A stretch of DNA of 64,000 bases from Leadbetterella sp. (lineage in GTDB: Bacteria > Bacteroidota > Bacteroidia > Cytophagales > Spirosomataceae): contig JAHBUH010000001.1 of NCBI GenBank assembly GCA_019638185.1, positions 124,001-188,000 on the forward strand, read 5' to 3'. Position numbers and translations under genes: made by a program. The notes below the pieces were generated by a model. That model was not told the origin of the DNA, ran no database searches, and saw only the letters and a program-made list of their open reading frames with translations. Positions 34,902 through 43,950 of this stretch are shown here, one piece after another (positions within the stretch are counted from its first letter, which is position 1; every line of letters starts with the position of its first letter).

Positions 34902-36044
34902 TTAATTAAAAAAATCCTTCATTTTAGCAAAGAAGCCTTTTCCTTCGTTTCCGGCCTTGGGCTGGAAATTCTGGGAGTCTTTTATTTTATAGAGCAGTTC
35001 TCTTTCTTCCGCGCTCAGGGTCTTGGGGGTATATACGTTCACGTAGATGAGCTGGTCGCCCACGCCGTAGCCGTTTATATCCCGGATACCTTTGCCTTTC
35101 AGCCGGAGCACTTCACCGGCCTGTGTGCCCGGCTTGATGGTGATTTTCACACGGCTCCCGATAGACGGCACTTCCACTTCTGCGCCCAGGGCCAGGTCAG
35201 CAAAGTTCAGCATGAGGTCATAGACCACGTTATTGCCGTCGCGTTTCAGCATAGGATGCTCCTCTTCTTCGATCATGATGAGGAGGTCACCTGCTACGCC
35301 GCCGCGGGCCGGCACATTACCTTTTCCGGACATGGACAGCTGCATGCCTTCAGCCACACCGGCCGGGATTTTGATAGACAGCATGTCTTCTTCCAGCACG
35401 CGGCCCTCGCCGAAACAGGCTTCGCAGCGCTCTACCACCACCTTGCCTTCGCCATTACAGGCATGACAGGTATTGGTAGTGACCATCTGGCCCAGCATGG
35501 TCTGCTGTACTCTTTTTATCTGGCCGGTACCGTTACAGGTAGAGCAGGTCTGAAGCGAGCTGCCGTGTTTTGAACCGTTACCGCTACACGATTTACAGGA
35601 AGTATACCGTTTTACTTTGATCTTTTTTTCTACCCCGTTAGCTACGTCTTCCAGGTTCAGCTTCAGCTTGATACGGAGGTCAGAGCCTTTCCGTACGGCC
35701 CGGCGCCCGCCACCGCCGCCAAAGAAGCTGCTGAAAGGGCTGCTGTCACCGAAGATATCGCCAAACTGGCTGAAGATATCTTCCATGTTAAAGCCACCGG
35801 CTCCGCCACCGAAGCCGCCGTTCACTCCCTGGTGTCCGAACCTGTCATAGCGTGCCTTTTTGTCAGGATCAGAGAGCACGCTGTAGGCCTCGGCTATCTC
35901 TTTGAATTTTTCTTCGGCTTCTTTGTCGCCGGGGTTTTTATCAGGATGATACTTGATAGCCAGTTTGCGGTAAGCCTTTTTAAGGTCATCCTGGCTTACG
36001 TTCTTGTCTACTCCCAGTAATTCGTAATAATCTTTCTTCGCCAT
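34902..36044 (-). CDS. dnaJ: molecular chaperone DnaJ
   Basis: 380 residues. The J domain has the HPD tripeptide in [17 protein letters not shown]; a Gly/Phe-rich linker follows (about 75-110); four CxxCxGxG zinc motifs ([32 protein letters not shown]) make up the zinc domain; the C-terminal substrate-binding part follows. It is the cochaperone of DnaK, acting in the cytoplasm. grpE lies 14 bases upstream on the same strand; dnaK is not in the window. Confidence 0.97.
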   Translation of the reverse strand: MAKKDYYELLGVDKNVSQDDLKKAYRKLAIKYHPDKNPGDKEAEEKFKEIAEAYSVLSDPDKKARYDRFGHQGVNGGFGGGAGGFNMEDIFSQFGDIFGDSSPFSSFFGGGGGRRAVRKGSDLRIKLKLNLEDVANGVEKKIKVKRYTSCKSCSGNGSKHGSSLQTCSTCNGTGQIKRVQQTMLGQMVTTNTCHACNGEGKVVVERCEACFGEGRVLEEDMLSIKIPAGVAEGMQLSMSGKGNVPARGGVAGDLLIMIEEEEHPMLKRDGNNVVYDLMLNFADLALGAEVEVPSIGSRVKITIKPGTQAGEVLRLKGKGIRDINGYGVGDQLIYVNVYTPKTLSAEERELLYKIKDSQNFQPKAGNEGKGFFAKMKDFFN

Positions 36045-36058
36045 CGTGTTTTTTTACC

Positions 36059-36568
36059 TTAATTTCCTACCACCACTTTGGCGTAACGGATCACCTTGTC
36101 GTTCAGGAAATACCCTTTTTCAAGTTCATCAATGACCATTCCCTTTTTACTTTCATCGGCCGGAAACTGGGTTACACATTCGTGGAGTTCCACATCAAAC
36201 GGCTGATCTTTAGCCTCCATAGCTTTCAGTCCTTTGCCTTCAAGTACTTTGCTGAATTTGTGATAGATCAGGTCCACCCCTTCTTTAAGCGCTTTTACAT
36301 CTTCGGTTTTGTCCATCGCTTCTTTGGCGCGCTGAAAGTCATCCAGTACGGGGAGAAGGTCTTTTACCAGCCCTTCCGTAGCGTTCAGAACCGTATCTAT
36401 CTTTTCTTTGGCGGTTCTTTTTCTAAAGTTATCAAATTCAGAATATAATCTCAGGTATTTGTCTTTGGACTCCGCCAGCTCGGCTGTCAGCTTTTCCACT
36501 TCGGAGGTTGGGTCCCCGCCAGCGGTCAGTTCCGGCTCTTCTACTTTGTTTACTTCTTCTTGTTCCAT
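36059..36568 (-). CDS. grpE: nucleotide exchange factor GrpE
   Basis: About 169 residues starting MEQEEVNKVEEPEL, an acidic N-terminus, then a long coiled coil (LTAELAESKDKYLRLYSEFDNFRKRT) and the GrpE beta domain (VDLIYHKFSKVLEGKGLKAMEAKDQPFDVELHECVTQFPADESKKGMVIDELEKGYFLNDKVIRYAKVVV). It releases ADP from DnaK. I use the ATG at 36568; the longer frame starts at a TTG and adds residues without a GrpE counterpart. Confidence 0.95.
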   Translation of the reverse strand: MEQEEVNKVEEPELTAGGDPTSEVEKLTAELAESKDKYLRLYSEFDNFRKRTAKEKIDTVLNATEGLVKDLLPVLDDFQRAKEAMDKTEDVKALKEGVDLIYHKFSKVLEGKGLKAMEAKDQPFDVELHECVTQFPADESKKGMVIDELEKGYFLNDKVIRYAKVVVGN

Positions 36569-36654
36569 TACAGCGTATATACTATATTTTCTGTAATAGT
36601 TAAGCAATAATTACTCCATAGCGGGATTTGCTGCCAAAGTGACAGGATTAAGAC

Positions 36655-37755
36655 TCAGGGCTTGACAGTTTTCCACCATTCGCTGAACTGCTGGGTGGTG
36701 TCATTCAGGTGTACGATTTCCCCTATTTTGGGGGTCAGGAGGCGGTCATGACGGACCGCAGCATGCTTTACCGCCAGCTCCAGGGGCTCATCCCAGGGGT
36801 GGCGCGCCAGGGGAAATTTACCCGAATGAACGGGCAGTACGGCTTTGGCCCGGAGGTCATGCTGAACATGGGGAAGTTCATCCGGAAGCGTATGGATATA
36901 CTTCCAGTAGATGTTATACTGGCCGTTTTCCAGGATGGCTACGTCAAAGGGGCCGAATTTCCGACCGATCTCCCGGAAATGGGTATCATAACCGCTATCA
37001 CCCCCAATAAAGAGCCGGAAATCACCGGCATACAGCACATAAGAGCACCAGAGGGTCTGGTTAGGACGTAAAGACCGGCCTGAAAAATGCCGGGCCGGTG
37101 TGGCTGTGATCTGCAGGCCGTCAGAAAGCGGCCGGCTGTCCCACCAGTCTAATTCAGTGATGATGGCCGGATCAAAGCCCCAGCGCTCCAGATGCTCACC
37201 CACGCCCAGGCCACAGATCACCCGCTTAACTTTAGGAACCAGCTTTTTAATGGTAGGGTAATCCAGGTGGTCATAATGGTCATGGGAGATGACCAGGTAA
37301 TCTATTTCCGGCAGGTCGGCCACGGAATAGGCGTCACTACCTTTAAAAGCCTTCATGATGCCCGGAACGGGCGAGGCGTTCCCGGAGAAAACCGGGTCTA
37401 CCACGAAGATCTTATTCTCGGCTTTGAAAATATAGGAGGAGTGGCCAAACCACACCAGCGACAGGTCTGTGAGCTGATGCAGATCCGTTTTAACGCTGGG
37501 TATGGGCGCTTCCGGTTCCAGCCTGTCCGGTTTTTTACCCAGCATCTGGTAGATGAGCTTGGGCATGGTGGCGCCTTCCGTCAGCTGGGGTGTGAAGCTC
37601 AGGTTTTTAAATTCCCCGTCCTGGTAGTTAGGCGACTGCCGGATGCGTTTCAGGCGTTCACCCGAGGGCGATTTCCCGAATACAGGCAGCTGCAGGATCA
37701 GGAATGCGATCACCGCCAGACCCACCAGGATATAAAGTAATAATGCCCATTTCAT
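36655..37755 (-). CDS. metallo-beta-lactamase-fold hydrolase, NAPE-PLD/UlaG-like
   Basis: 366 residues beginning with a TM anchor (MKWALLLYILVGLAVIAFLILQLPVFG). The MBL core has FGHSSYIFKAENKIFVVDPVFSG, the HxHxDH site SHDHYDHLDYPTIKKL, and ARHFSGR. The plan resembles NAPE-phospholipase-D and UlaG-like enzymes with the long N-terminal extension. It is a membrane-anchored phosphodiesterase or hydrolase with unknown substrate. It is the gene after moxR on the same strand (three bases apart). Confidence 0.88.
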   Translation of the reverse strand: MKWALLLYILVGLAVIAFLILQLPVFGKSPSGERLKRIRQSPNYQDGEFKNLSFTPQLTEGATMPKLIYQMLGKKPDRLEPEAPIPSVKTDLHQLTDLSLVWFGHSSYIFKAENKIFVVDPVFSGNASPVPGIMKAFKGSDAYSVADLPEIDYLVISHDHYDHLDYPTIKKLVPKVKRVICGLGVGEHLERWGFDPAIITELDWWDSRPLSDGLQITATPARHFSGRSLRPNQTLWCSYVLYAGDFRLFIGGDSGYDTHFREIGRKFGPFDVAILENGQYNIYWKYIHTLPDELPHVQHDLRAKAVLPVHSGKFPLARHPWDEPLELAVKHAAVRHDRLLTPKIGEIVHLNDTTQQFSEWWKTVKP

Positions 37756-37757
37756 TT

Positions 37758-38714
37758 TTATAATAGCTCGGAAATGATCTTCTCGGTAGTAACTCCTTCG
37801 GCTTCCGCCTTGAAGTTCCTGACAATCCGGTGCCTCAGGATAGGGTAAGCTACGGCTTTGATGTCTTCGATGTCCGGTGAGTATTTCCCGTTAAACAGCG
37901 CATGGCACTTCGCAGCCAGCACCATGTTCTGGGAGGCACGGGGTCCTGCTCCCCACTCCAGGTAGGTTTTAGCCTGTGCTGAGGCGCCGGCTATATTGGG
38001 ACGGGTTTTGTGCACCAGTCTTACGGCGTATTCTACCACGTTATCTGCTACGGGTACTTTACGGATCAGCTGCTGAAATTCAATGATCTCCTCAGCGGTC
38101 AGGACTTTATTTACTTCCACGGTGCGACTGGAAGTGGTATTTTTCACGATCAGCATTTCCTGCTCAAACGTAGGGTAGTCCAGGCTCACCATAAACATGA
38201 AGCGGTCCAGCTGGGCTTCAGGCAGGGGGTAGGTACCTTCCTGCTCTATGGGGTTTTGGGTGGCCAGTACAAAGAAAGGCCGCGAGAGGTTATGTTTCTG
38301 GCCGGAAACCGTTACGGCGTATTCCTGCATGGCTTCCAGCAGGGCCGACTGGGTCTTGGGCGGGGTACGGTTAATCTCATCCGCCAGGATGATGTTCGCA
38401 AAAACCGGCCCTTTCACAAACTTAAAGTTCCGGTTGTTATCCAGCGTTTCCGAACCCGTGATGTCAGAGGGCATGAGGTCAGGCGTAAACTGGATCCGGT
38501 TAAATTCCAGGTCCAGGGCGGAAGCTATGGTTTGCACCAGCAGGGTCTTGGCCAGCCCGGGTACACCCACCAGCAGGCAGTGCCCCTGGCAGAAAACTGC
38601 GGTAAGCAGCAGTTTAACGGTTTCTTCCTGGCCTACAATTATCTTCCCGATCTCCCGGGTAAGCTCCTCGTATTTAAGCTTTAAAGCATCTGCAGATTCT
38701 ACGTCTGATTTCAC
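37758..38714 (-). CDS. MoxR-family AAA+ ATPase
   Basis: 318 residues. Walker A GVPGLAKT, Walker B ILADEINRTPPKTQSALLEAM, sensor ATQNPIEQEGTYPLPEAQLDRFMF: the MoxR signature. MoxR proteins are chaperones that mature metalloenzymes or surface proteins, often with von Willebrand A proteins, which are not adjacent here. It starts at GTG, supported by the one-base overlap with the upstream PPIase stop (TAGTG). Confidence 0.95.
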   Translation of the reverse strand: MKSDVESADALKLKYEELTREIGKIIVGQEETVKLLLTAVFCQGHCLLVGVPGLAKTLLVQTIASALDLEFNRIQFTPDLMPSDITGSETLDNNRNFKFVKGPVFANIILADEINRTPPKTQSALLEAMQEYAVTVSGQKHNLSRPFFVLATQNPIEQEGTYPLPEAQLDRFMFMVSLDYPTFEQEMLIVKNTTSSRTVEVNKVLTAEEIIEFQQLIRKVPVADNVVEYAVRLVHKTRPNIAGASAQAKTYLEWGAGPRASQNMVLAAKCHALFNGKYSPDIEDIKAVAYPILRHRIVRNFKAEAEGVTTEKIISELL

Positions 38715-40030
38715 TATTTAAATAAGTTACAGGTTTCGTATTCTTTATCGATGTTAATATAGACCTCCGCCAGCGCTTCACTGAGCCATTTTTCTATGCG
38801 CTCGTTTTGCTTTATTCTCAGTGCATAGGTTTTAAGCATTTCGTAGTCATCTTTCAGGTTAACTTTGTGGGCGGGTTTGCGGGCTACTACCTTGATCAGC
38901 CGCATACCGGTTTTCCCCTGGGGCGTACGGTAGTTCACGGCGTCACTGATGTCATTCAGCTTCAGCCGGTCTACCACAAAATACAGGCCCGGTTCCATGT
39001 TAACGTCTACCGTGTACCAGGTGCCGTTAGCCTGGGGATTATGAATAATACCGCCGGCATCACGGGTCAGCTCATCCTGGGAATGGGCTTTCACCATTTT
39101 ACTCCAGTCCAGGGTATCGGCTATAATCACCTTTTTCAGGCTGTCCAGGTAGCGCTTAGGCTCTGCAGTACTCAGAATGAGGTAATCCGGCATGAGAAGG
39201 ATGTGGCGGGCGCGGTATTCCTGTCCTCTTTTTCCGAGGGTCTGGATGAGGTGGAAACCGTATTCCGACTCCACGATGTCAGACAGCTTGCCGGTATCCA
39301 GACTCATGGCTGCGGCTTCAAATTCCGGTACCATGCTACCTCTTTTAACCCAGCCCAGGTTACCGCCGTTAGCTGCGCTACCCTGGTCTTCCGAGTATTC
39401 TTTGGCCAGCGCACCGAAATCTTCACCGCTCTCAATACGCTTCTTAATGCCCTGGAGCTTGGAGATCAGGTCATGGCGCAGCTCGGGCGTGATGGGGGCC
39501 AGCCGCACAATCTGCGACAACTGCACCTGCGTACCTACTTCCCAAAGGCTGTCTTTGGGAATGCTCTCATAGAATTTCTTTACTTCCAGGGGGGTAACGG
39601 TGATCTTATCGTAGATGGTATTCTGCATTTTTTCAGCCGTCAGCTGCTCTTTAAGATCCGTACGAAACTCGTTTTTCAGGGTTTCAATAGACTTGCCGAA
39701 CTGATCTACAATGTTCTTTTCGTTACCGTAAAAAGTGATCATCTGGTTCATCCGGGCATCCAGCTGCTCTTTGATGACGTCGTTATCCACAATCACCGAG
39801 TCAATTTCCGCCTTGGCCACCAGCAGCTTCTGAACAGCCATGCTTTTGAGGGCATCACAGCTGCTTATACTTTGTCCTTCTTTTTCGGAACGGGCTTTTA
39901 TCGCTTCCACCTCTGATTTGAGGATGTAGTAATTATCTATTTTAGCGATGATTTTGTCTACGTTGGTGGTCTGGCCAAAGGAGATCAGGGGAGTAGCCAG
40001 GCTGAACGCCAACATCCATTTTTTAAACAT
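38714..40030 (-). CDS. SurA-like periplasmic peptidyl-prolyl isomerase
   Basis: 438 residues with signal peptide MFKKWMLAFSLATPLISFGQ. A SurA-type N-terminal chaperone domain (about 21-165) precedes a parvulin rotamase (about 168-265; QLSQIVRLAPITPELRHDLI, SEDQGSAANGGNLGWVKRGSMVPEFEAAAMSLDTGKLSDIV, YGFHLIQTLG), and a second degenerate one follows (267-370). It folds outer-membrane proteins in the periplasm. Its start codon directly abuts the stop of the larger PPIase (no gap), and moxR begins within its stop codon. Confidence 0.92.
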   Translation of the reverse strand: MFKKWMLAFSLATPLISFGQTTNVDKIIAKIDNYYILKSEVEAIKARSEKEGQSISSCDALKSMAVQKLLVAKAEIDSVIVDNDVIKEQLDARMNQMITFYGNEKNIVDQFGKSIETLKNEFRTDLKEQLTAEKMQNTIYDKITVTPLEVKKFYESIPKDSLWEVGTQVQLSQIVRLAPITPELRHDLISKLQGIKKRIESGEDFGALAKEYSEDQGSAANGGNLGWVKRGSMVPEFEAAAMSLDTGKLSDIVESEYGFHLIQTLGKRGQEYRARHILLMPDYLILSTAEPKRYLDSLKKVIIADTLDWSKMVKAHSQDELTRDAGGIIHNPQANGTWYTVDVNMEPGLYFVVDRLKLNDISDAVNYRTPQGKTGMRLIKVVARKPAHKVNLKDDYEMLKTYALRIKQNERIEKWLSEALAEVYINIDKEYETCNLFK

Positions 40031-42355
40031 TTATTTGCTCTTTTTTAAATCGTTTATAATTTCATTTAATTCCGCAGAATTATAATTCAGCCTGAATTTT
40101 TCGGCCAGCTTTTTCTGAAGCTCGTCTTTCAGAGATTCCTGGTATTTAATAATTACGTCTGTCTTATAGTCTTTGTAGGTGCCTTTTATCTTCCTGATTT
40201 TTAAGGTATACTCTTCCACTCTGCCGTCCAGGCGGATCATTCCGCTCTTATTTCCCCAGGAGGTTTTCATTACCGCCTCAAAGTCACCCCGGTTAATCTT
40301 AAACGTATCAAAGGAGATCGCATCCGGGTTTTTGGAATTAAAGGTTCCGGCCAGATCAGACTCCAGGTTACTGAAGAATGAAAACGTAACGGCCTGGTTT
40401 TTGGACCAGTCGAAACGGTCATGGGTGACGGAGCTCCTGTAATTCACTTCGGAAATCCGCTTCAAAGGTAGTCCATTTTTTACTAAATAGTTCACTACTT
40501 CCTTTATTCTTAACTCGGAAAGGGCTTCTTCTTCGCGCGCATCCACGTGCCCGCCGATTTCCACGATGTACCCCGGGTTTTTATCCATTATTTCTATCAG
40601 GCCCTGCAGCTTCCGCATGTCCTGCTCATTCAGGGTGTAGGTGTTTTGGGGATAAAGAAGGGGAGCAATGCCCCGATACAGCTTATAAGGTTTCTGCCCC
40701 GCAGCCAGCTCCTTGAATTTTTTATAAGCGTCTTCACTGGCATAGCTCATGACAGACATGGTGCCGGTTTCATTGGGGGTAAAGAGCTCTTTGTTTTTTT
40801 CATAGAACCGTTTCTGGGCCAGCGTGTCCTGCATGGATTTTTCCAGGACAAAGCGGTTCAGGAACTCCGTATACAGGATATTTTCTTCCTGGGCTTTCAT
40901 CCAGCGCTGAAGGTCAGGGCTCTGGCGGAGGGCGGTCTGCTCCTGGTAGCGGATGATCTCACGGTTCAGGAATTTGTCAAAGAGCATATTAAATATCTCC
41001 GCCGGATTTTCTCCCGGCCATTTTTCAAACTCCTGGCGTTCTTCCACAAAGCTGTAGAAGTTACCCACGGTCAGGGGCTTGTCATTAATGGTCACCACCA
41101 CATCATTCAGGATCACCGTGCCGGGCTTCACCCAGTTCCGGTTAAGAATCCGTACGCTGGCAAAACGCAGGGCATTGGCCAGGACGTCTTCTTTGACCTG
41201 TACGCGGTTATTCTTCCGGAAGTTAGCGATCTGCCGGTTTATGAGGTACTCGGCCCGGGAGTCAGTGGTCAGCTTGCTTTCGTTCTGTTTCAGGAATTCT
41301 TCTTTGGACAAAGGCTTGAATTTCTCCAGCAGCCGCACCAGGTGAAGGCCGGTGGATGACTGGATGGGCTTAGAGATCTCCCCTTTTTTCAGGGCAAAAA
41401 CGGCCTCTTCAAAGGGAGCTTCGGTCTTGCCCACACCAAAAGGCGCAAGGATGCCGTTATTCGGCTTGGAGTTAAAGTCGTCCGAAAAGCTCTGCACAAA
41501 ATCCTCAAATTTTGCCCCTTTTTCTATCTCATTCCGGATGGAGTCCAACTGGTTATAAAGCTTATTGACTTCAGCCGCCGGCATGTCTTTCGGAATATGC
41601 TTAAAGATGTGCTGAACCTGTACGGTACCGCTGTTTTTCCGCACGTCATTGACTTTAATGATATGGTAACCGGCAGAAGTACGGATGGGCAGTGAAACCG
41701 AGTCTTTGGGGACGGTATAAACGGCCGTTTCCAGCGGGTAAACCAGGTAAAATGCAGAGAACCAGCCCAGTGAGCCGCCGTTTGCCGCGGTTTTCGGGTC
41801 TTTGGACCAGCGTTTAGCCTGGGTCTCAAAATCATTGTTGCGCACGGCCAGGTTCCGGATATTTATGAGCTCTTTGTAGAGCTTAAGGGAATCTGCCGGA
41901 GACGCATAGGCTGAAAGCGGGATAAATATATGTGAAGCATTGATTTCTTTCAGGTACCTTTCATAGGCTTCATTACCCAGGCGCCGGATTTCCGGACCAT
42001 CCTCCAGTGCATTGGCTACCGCCAGCTGCAGGTGAGAGGCGATCTGTTCCCGGAAGTTAGGGGTGGTGTCCATGCCCAGGGAGCGGGCTTCGGCCACAAA
42101 AAGCTGGCGCTGGATCACCTCGCGGATGATCTCTTCATTAGTACCGGAGTCAAGGGCCACGGTATTTTCCAGCGACACGGTGAAGTCGTTCCTGGTTAAT
42201 CCCTTCCCGCTCATGGAAATCACCTGCGGTTCCGGCGCTCCGGTATTGGCTGCTGAACTTACAACTTTCGGACTACCGGGCTGGGTGGAAGGTTTGGCGC
42301 ATGCAAGGGTTAAAAGGGATAAAACAAAGGGAATATATCTTATATGAAATGGCAT
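40031..42355 (-). CDS. large lipoprotein PPIase with OmpA-like segment
   Basis: 774 residues with a lipobox (LTLAC, Cys about 19). Two parvulin rotamase domains are at about 141-237 (SHIFIPLSAYASP, ANGGSLGWFSAFYLVYPLE) and 249-345 (QHIFKHIP, NNGILAPFGVGK). A chaperone-like helical region follows. Residues about 573-662 resemble an OmpA-like peptidoglycan-binding domain: NTYTLNEQDMRKLQGLI, IGGHVDAREEEALSELR, VVNYLVKNGLPLKRI, and NQAVTFSFFS. The periplasmic isomerase may thus be tethered to the cell wall. First of three genes with moxR; no gap to the next. Confidence 0.85.
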   Translation of the reverse strand: MPFHIRYIPFVLSLLTLACAKPSTQPGSPKVVSSAANTGAPEPQVISMSGKGLTRNDFTVSLENTVALDSGTNEEIIREVIQRQLFVAEARSLGMDTTPNFREQIASHLQLAVANALEDGPEIRRLGNEAYERYLKEINASHIFIPLSAYASPADSLKLYKELINIRNLAVRNNDFETQAKRWSKDPKTAANGGSLGWFSAFYLVYPLETAVYTVPKDSVSLPIRTSAGYHIIKVNDVRKNSGTVQVQHIFKHIPKDMPAAEVNKLYNQLDSIRNEIEKGAKFEDFVQSFSDDFNSKPNNGILAPFGVGKTEAPFEEAVFALKKGEISKPIQSSTGLHLVRLLEKFKPLSKEEFLKQNESKLTTDSRAEYLINRQIANFRKNNRVQVKEDVLANALRFASVRILNRNWVKPGTVILNDVVVTINDKPLTVGNFYSFVEERQEFEKWPGENPAEIFNMLFDKFLNREIIRYQEQTALRQSPDLQRWMKAQEENILYTEFLNRFVLEKSMQDTLAQKRFYEKNKELFTPNETGTMSVMSYASEDAYKKFKELAAGQKPYKLYRGIAPLLYPQNTYTLNEQDMRKLQGLIEIMDKNPGYIVEIGGHVDAREEEALSELRIKEVVNYLVKNGLPLKRISEVNYRSSVTHDRFDWSKNQAVTFSFFSNLESDLAGTFNSKNPDAISFDTFKINRGDFEAVMKTSWGNKSGMIRLDGRVEEYTLKIRKIKGTYKDYKTDVIIKYQESLKDELQKKLAEKFRLNYNSAELNEIINDLKKSK

Positions 42356-42426
42356 ATGTTCTTATATAGGACCGGTCCTTAGCGGCACCGGGAATAAATT
42401 CTATCTGAAAAATAACACTAAAATCT

Positions 42427-42434
42427 CAAAAATA
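42427..42434 (-). promoter_or_regulatory. -7 promoter box for the PPIase-moxR operon
   Basis: On the minus strand TATTTTTG matches TAnnTTTG, 71 bases before the ATG at 42355. No -33 TTG at the proper distance was seen. Confidence 0.4.
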
Positions 42435-42450
42435 TTATATGACGGCGGCA

Positions 42451-43500
42451 TTAAAACTCAGTATTGGGCTGCGGTTCCTGCTGCGAAAGGCAGTGGAAGC
42501 TGCCCAGCCCCCAGATGATCTCGGTAGAATCAATGCCCGTCACCACACGATCTTTGAAGCACTGCTGAAGGATTTCCAGCGCTTTTTCGTCGTTTTTTGA
42601 GCGGTAAGTAGGTACTATCACGTGGCCGTTTGTGATCAGGAAGTTCGCATACGAAGCCGGCAGGCGTAACCCTTCGGAGTACACCGGATCCGGCATCTGG
42701 ATCTCCACGATATTCAGCGGACGGCCGTCGGGCAGTCGCATTTTTTCCAGGAGCTTCCGGTTTTCTTCCAGGATAGCGTGGTTTTCATCGGTTTTATTGG
42801 CTTCCACCATAGTAATAACAGTGTCCTCGTTCACAAATCGCACGGTGTCGTCAATGTGCCCGTCGGTATCATCGCCCACAATACCGTCTTCTACCCACAG
42901 CACCTGCTCCACGCCATAAAAATCACAGAGGTATTTCTCGATCTGCGCCGGAGTGAGGTGGGGGTTCCGGTTTTTATGGAGCAGGCAGGACCGGCTGGTC
43001 AGTACGGTACCTTTTCCGTTAAATTCCACGGAACCGCCTTCCATAACTATACCGGGGCTCACCACAGGCAGGCCCAGGGCACCGGCTATCCGGCGGGGGA
43101 TGGCATTATCGCTGTCAAACGGCGGATATTTACCGCCCCAGGCATTATATTCCCAGTCTACGATCATCCGGGAGTCATTGTGTTTATTAACCAGGAAGGC
43201 CGGACCGTGGTCGCGGCACCAGGAGTCATTGGTAGGAAACGGGTAGAGTTCCACGCGGCTGGTGTCAATGCCGGCTTCGTGGATACGCGTTTCAATGAGT
43301 TGACGGGCGTTTTCATCGGCCACGTTGATTCTCACTTTCTGGCTGAGAGTGATGGTTCTGATCAGCTCAAAGTAGGCCGGCCAGATCCGGGGAAACCGGT
43401 CTTCCCAGGTTTCGGTATTGACAGGAAAGCTTAACCAGGTCGCTACTTGCGGGTGCCATTCGGCAGGAAAATAATAACCGTTTTCGGATGGTTTGATCAT
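42451..43500 (-). CDS. aguA: agmatine deiminase
   Basis: 349 residues, family length. Conserved blocks: SWCRDHGPAFLVNK, WEYNAWGGKYPPFDSDN, EGGSVEFNGKGTVLTSRSCLLHKNRNP, DDTDGHIDDTVRFV, and the C-terminal catalytic Cys in GSFHCLSQQEP. The enzyme converts agmatine to N-carbamoylputrescine, toward putrescine. The Porphyromonas-type peptidyl-arginine deiminase is in the same family, but that is usually longer and secreted. It is divergent from the arginine-related GNAT at 43953 and has a good -33/-7 promoter. Confidence 0.9.
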   Translation of the reverse strand: MIKPSENGYYFPAEWHPQVATWLSFPVNTETWEDRFPRIWPAYFELIRTITLSQKVRINVADENARQLIETRIHEAGIDTSRVELYPFPTNDSWCRDHGPAFLVNKHNDSRMIVDWEYNAWGGKYPPFDSDNAIPRRIAGALGLPVVSPGIVMEGGSVEFNGKGTVLTSRSCLLHKNRNPHLTPAQIEKYLCDFYGVEQVLWVEDGIVGDDTDGHIDDTVRFVNEDTVITMVEANKTDENHAILEENRKLLEKMRLPDGRPLNIVEIQMPDPVYSEGLRLPASYANFLITNGHVIVPTYRSKNDEKALEILQQCFKDRVVTGIDSTEIIWGLGSFHCLSQQEPQPNTEF

Positions 43501-43520
43501 GCTGCTTAATAATTAAGGTG

Positions 43521-43552
43521 CAAAATTAACCTTTTTGGCCCGCTTACCCAAA
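43521..43552 (-). promoter_or_regulatory. strong promoter for agmatine deiminase
   Basis: On the minus strand: -33 TTTG (43549-43552), 20 bases, -7 TAATTTTG followed by C (43521-43528). This is one of the best Bacteroidota promoters in the window. The ATG is 21 bases downstream. Confidence 0.7.
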
Positions 43553-43591
43553 TCAGCGCCGGATATAGCGGAAGAAGGCGGCCTTTATCCA

Positions 43592-43622
43592 CCGGCCGGG
43601 CGGCTGCACGGCTCCCGGCCGG
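43592..43622. repeat. G+C-rich palindrome in the agmatine deiminase/GNAT intergenic region
   Basis: Nine-base arms CCGGCCGGG (43592-43600) and CCCGGCCGG (43614-43622) are perfect inverted copies around a 13-base loop. A GCTGC/GCAGC pair overlaps. No T run is present on either side. It lies between the divergent promoters. Confidence 0.6.
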
Positions 43623-43767
43623 CAGCTCCCGACCCCTAGTTACAATAGGATGATAGTGAGTATTTTGTGAGAATTTATTAAAGAAAAATGAACTTTCTGC
43701 CGGAATATAACATTCTGTTAACAAAAAATATATGGATAAAACGATCTAAAGAAACAAAAGAGCAGTA

Positions 43768-43775
43768 TATCTTTG
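43768..43775 (+). promoter_or_regulatory. -7 promoter box for the GNAT leader transcript
   Basis: TATCTTTG matches TAnnTTTG exactly. The expected transcription start is near 43782, only about two bases before the ATG of a short open frame. No clear TTG -33 is seen at 19-21 bases. Confidence 0.5.
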
Positions 43776-43783
43776 TATTGAAA

Positions 43784-43849
43784 ATGGAAAACATCAATCT
43801 CCCCATATCGCCTTTCCGACGACTTAGGTCCGCAAGGACCCAAGCTTGA
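43784..43849 (+). CDS. putative arginine-rich leader peptide (21 codons)
   Basis: A 21-codon frame from ATG 43784 to TGA 43849, starting about two bases after the expected transcription start. Four of seven consecutive codons (12, 13, 15 and 18) encode Arg, as CGA CGA AGG AGG. The frame runs through a GGTCC-GCAA-GGACC hairpin (43827-43840) with a GNRA loop. The leader lies upstream of the arginine-linked GNAT gene, so attenuation by arginyl-tRNA supply is a reasonable guess. A chance open frame cannot be excluded. Confidence 0.45.
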   Translation: MENINLPISPFRRLRSARTQA

Positions 43850-43950
43850 GACACTTTACTGACCAGCAAGGCGTCTCGACCTCTCTATCTTTCACTGATT
43901 TCTTAACAACCAAAACGGATACACCGTCTCCTTTAGGGCTAAGCCCTCAC
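43826..43950 (+). promoter_or_regulatory. structured mRNA leader with alternative hairpins
   Basis: Segment GGTCC (43827-43831) pairs with GGACC (43836-43840) but AGGTC (43826-43830) can also pair with GACCT (43878-43882). GAGAC (43848-43852) can pair with either of two GTCTC copies (43873-43877 and 43926-43930). The stem AGGGC-TAA-GCCCT ends just before the GNAT start. These alternatives are mutually exclusive, as in an attenuator. There is no T-run terminator, so control at translation or by Rho is more likely than by an intrinsic terminator. Confidence 0.4.

Noticed and set aside
36569-36607. TTG start for grpE
   Set aside because: The extra residues are not GrpE-like and the ATG at 36568 gives the usual acidic N-terminus.
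38807-39916. Forward open frame opposite the SurA-like PPIase (about 370 codons)
   Set aside because: Antisense to a clear gene with rotamase and signal peptide; composition follows the other strand.
43678-43869. Reverse-strand open frame across the GNAT leader
   Set aside because: It has no family features; the leader reading on the plus strand explains the Arg codons and hairpins better.
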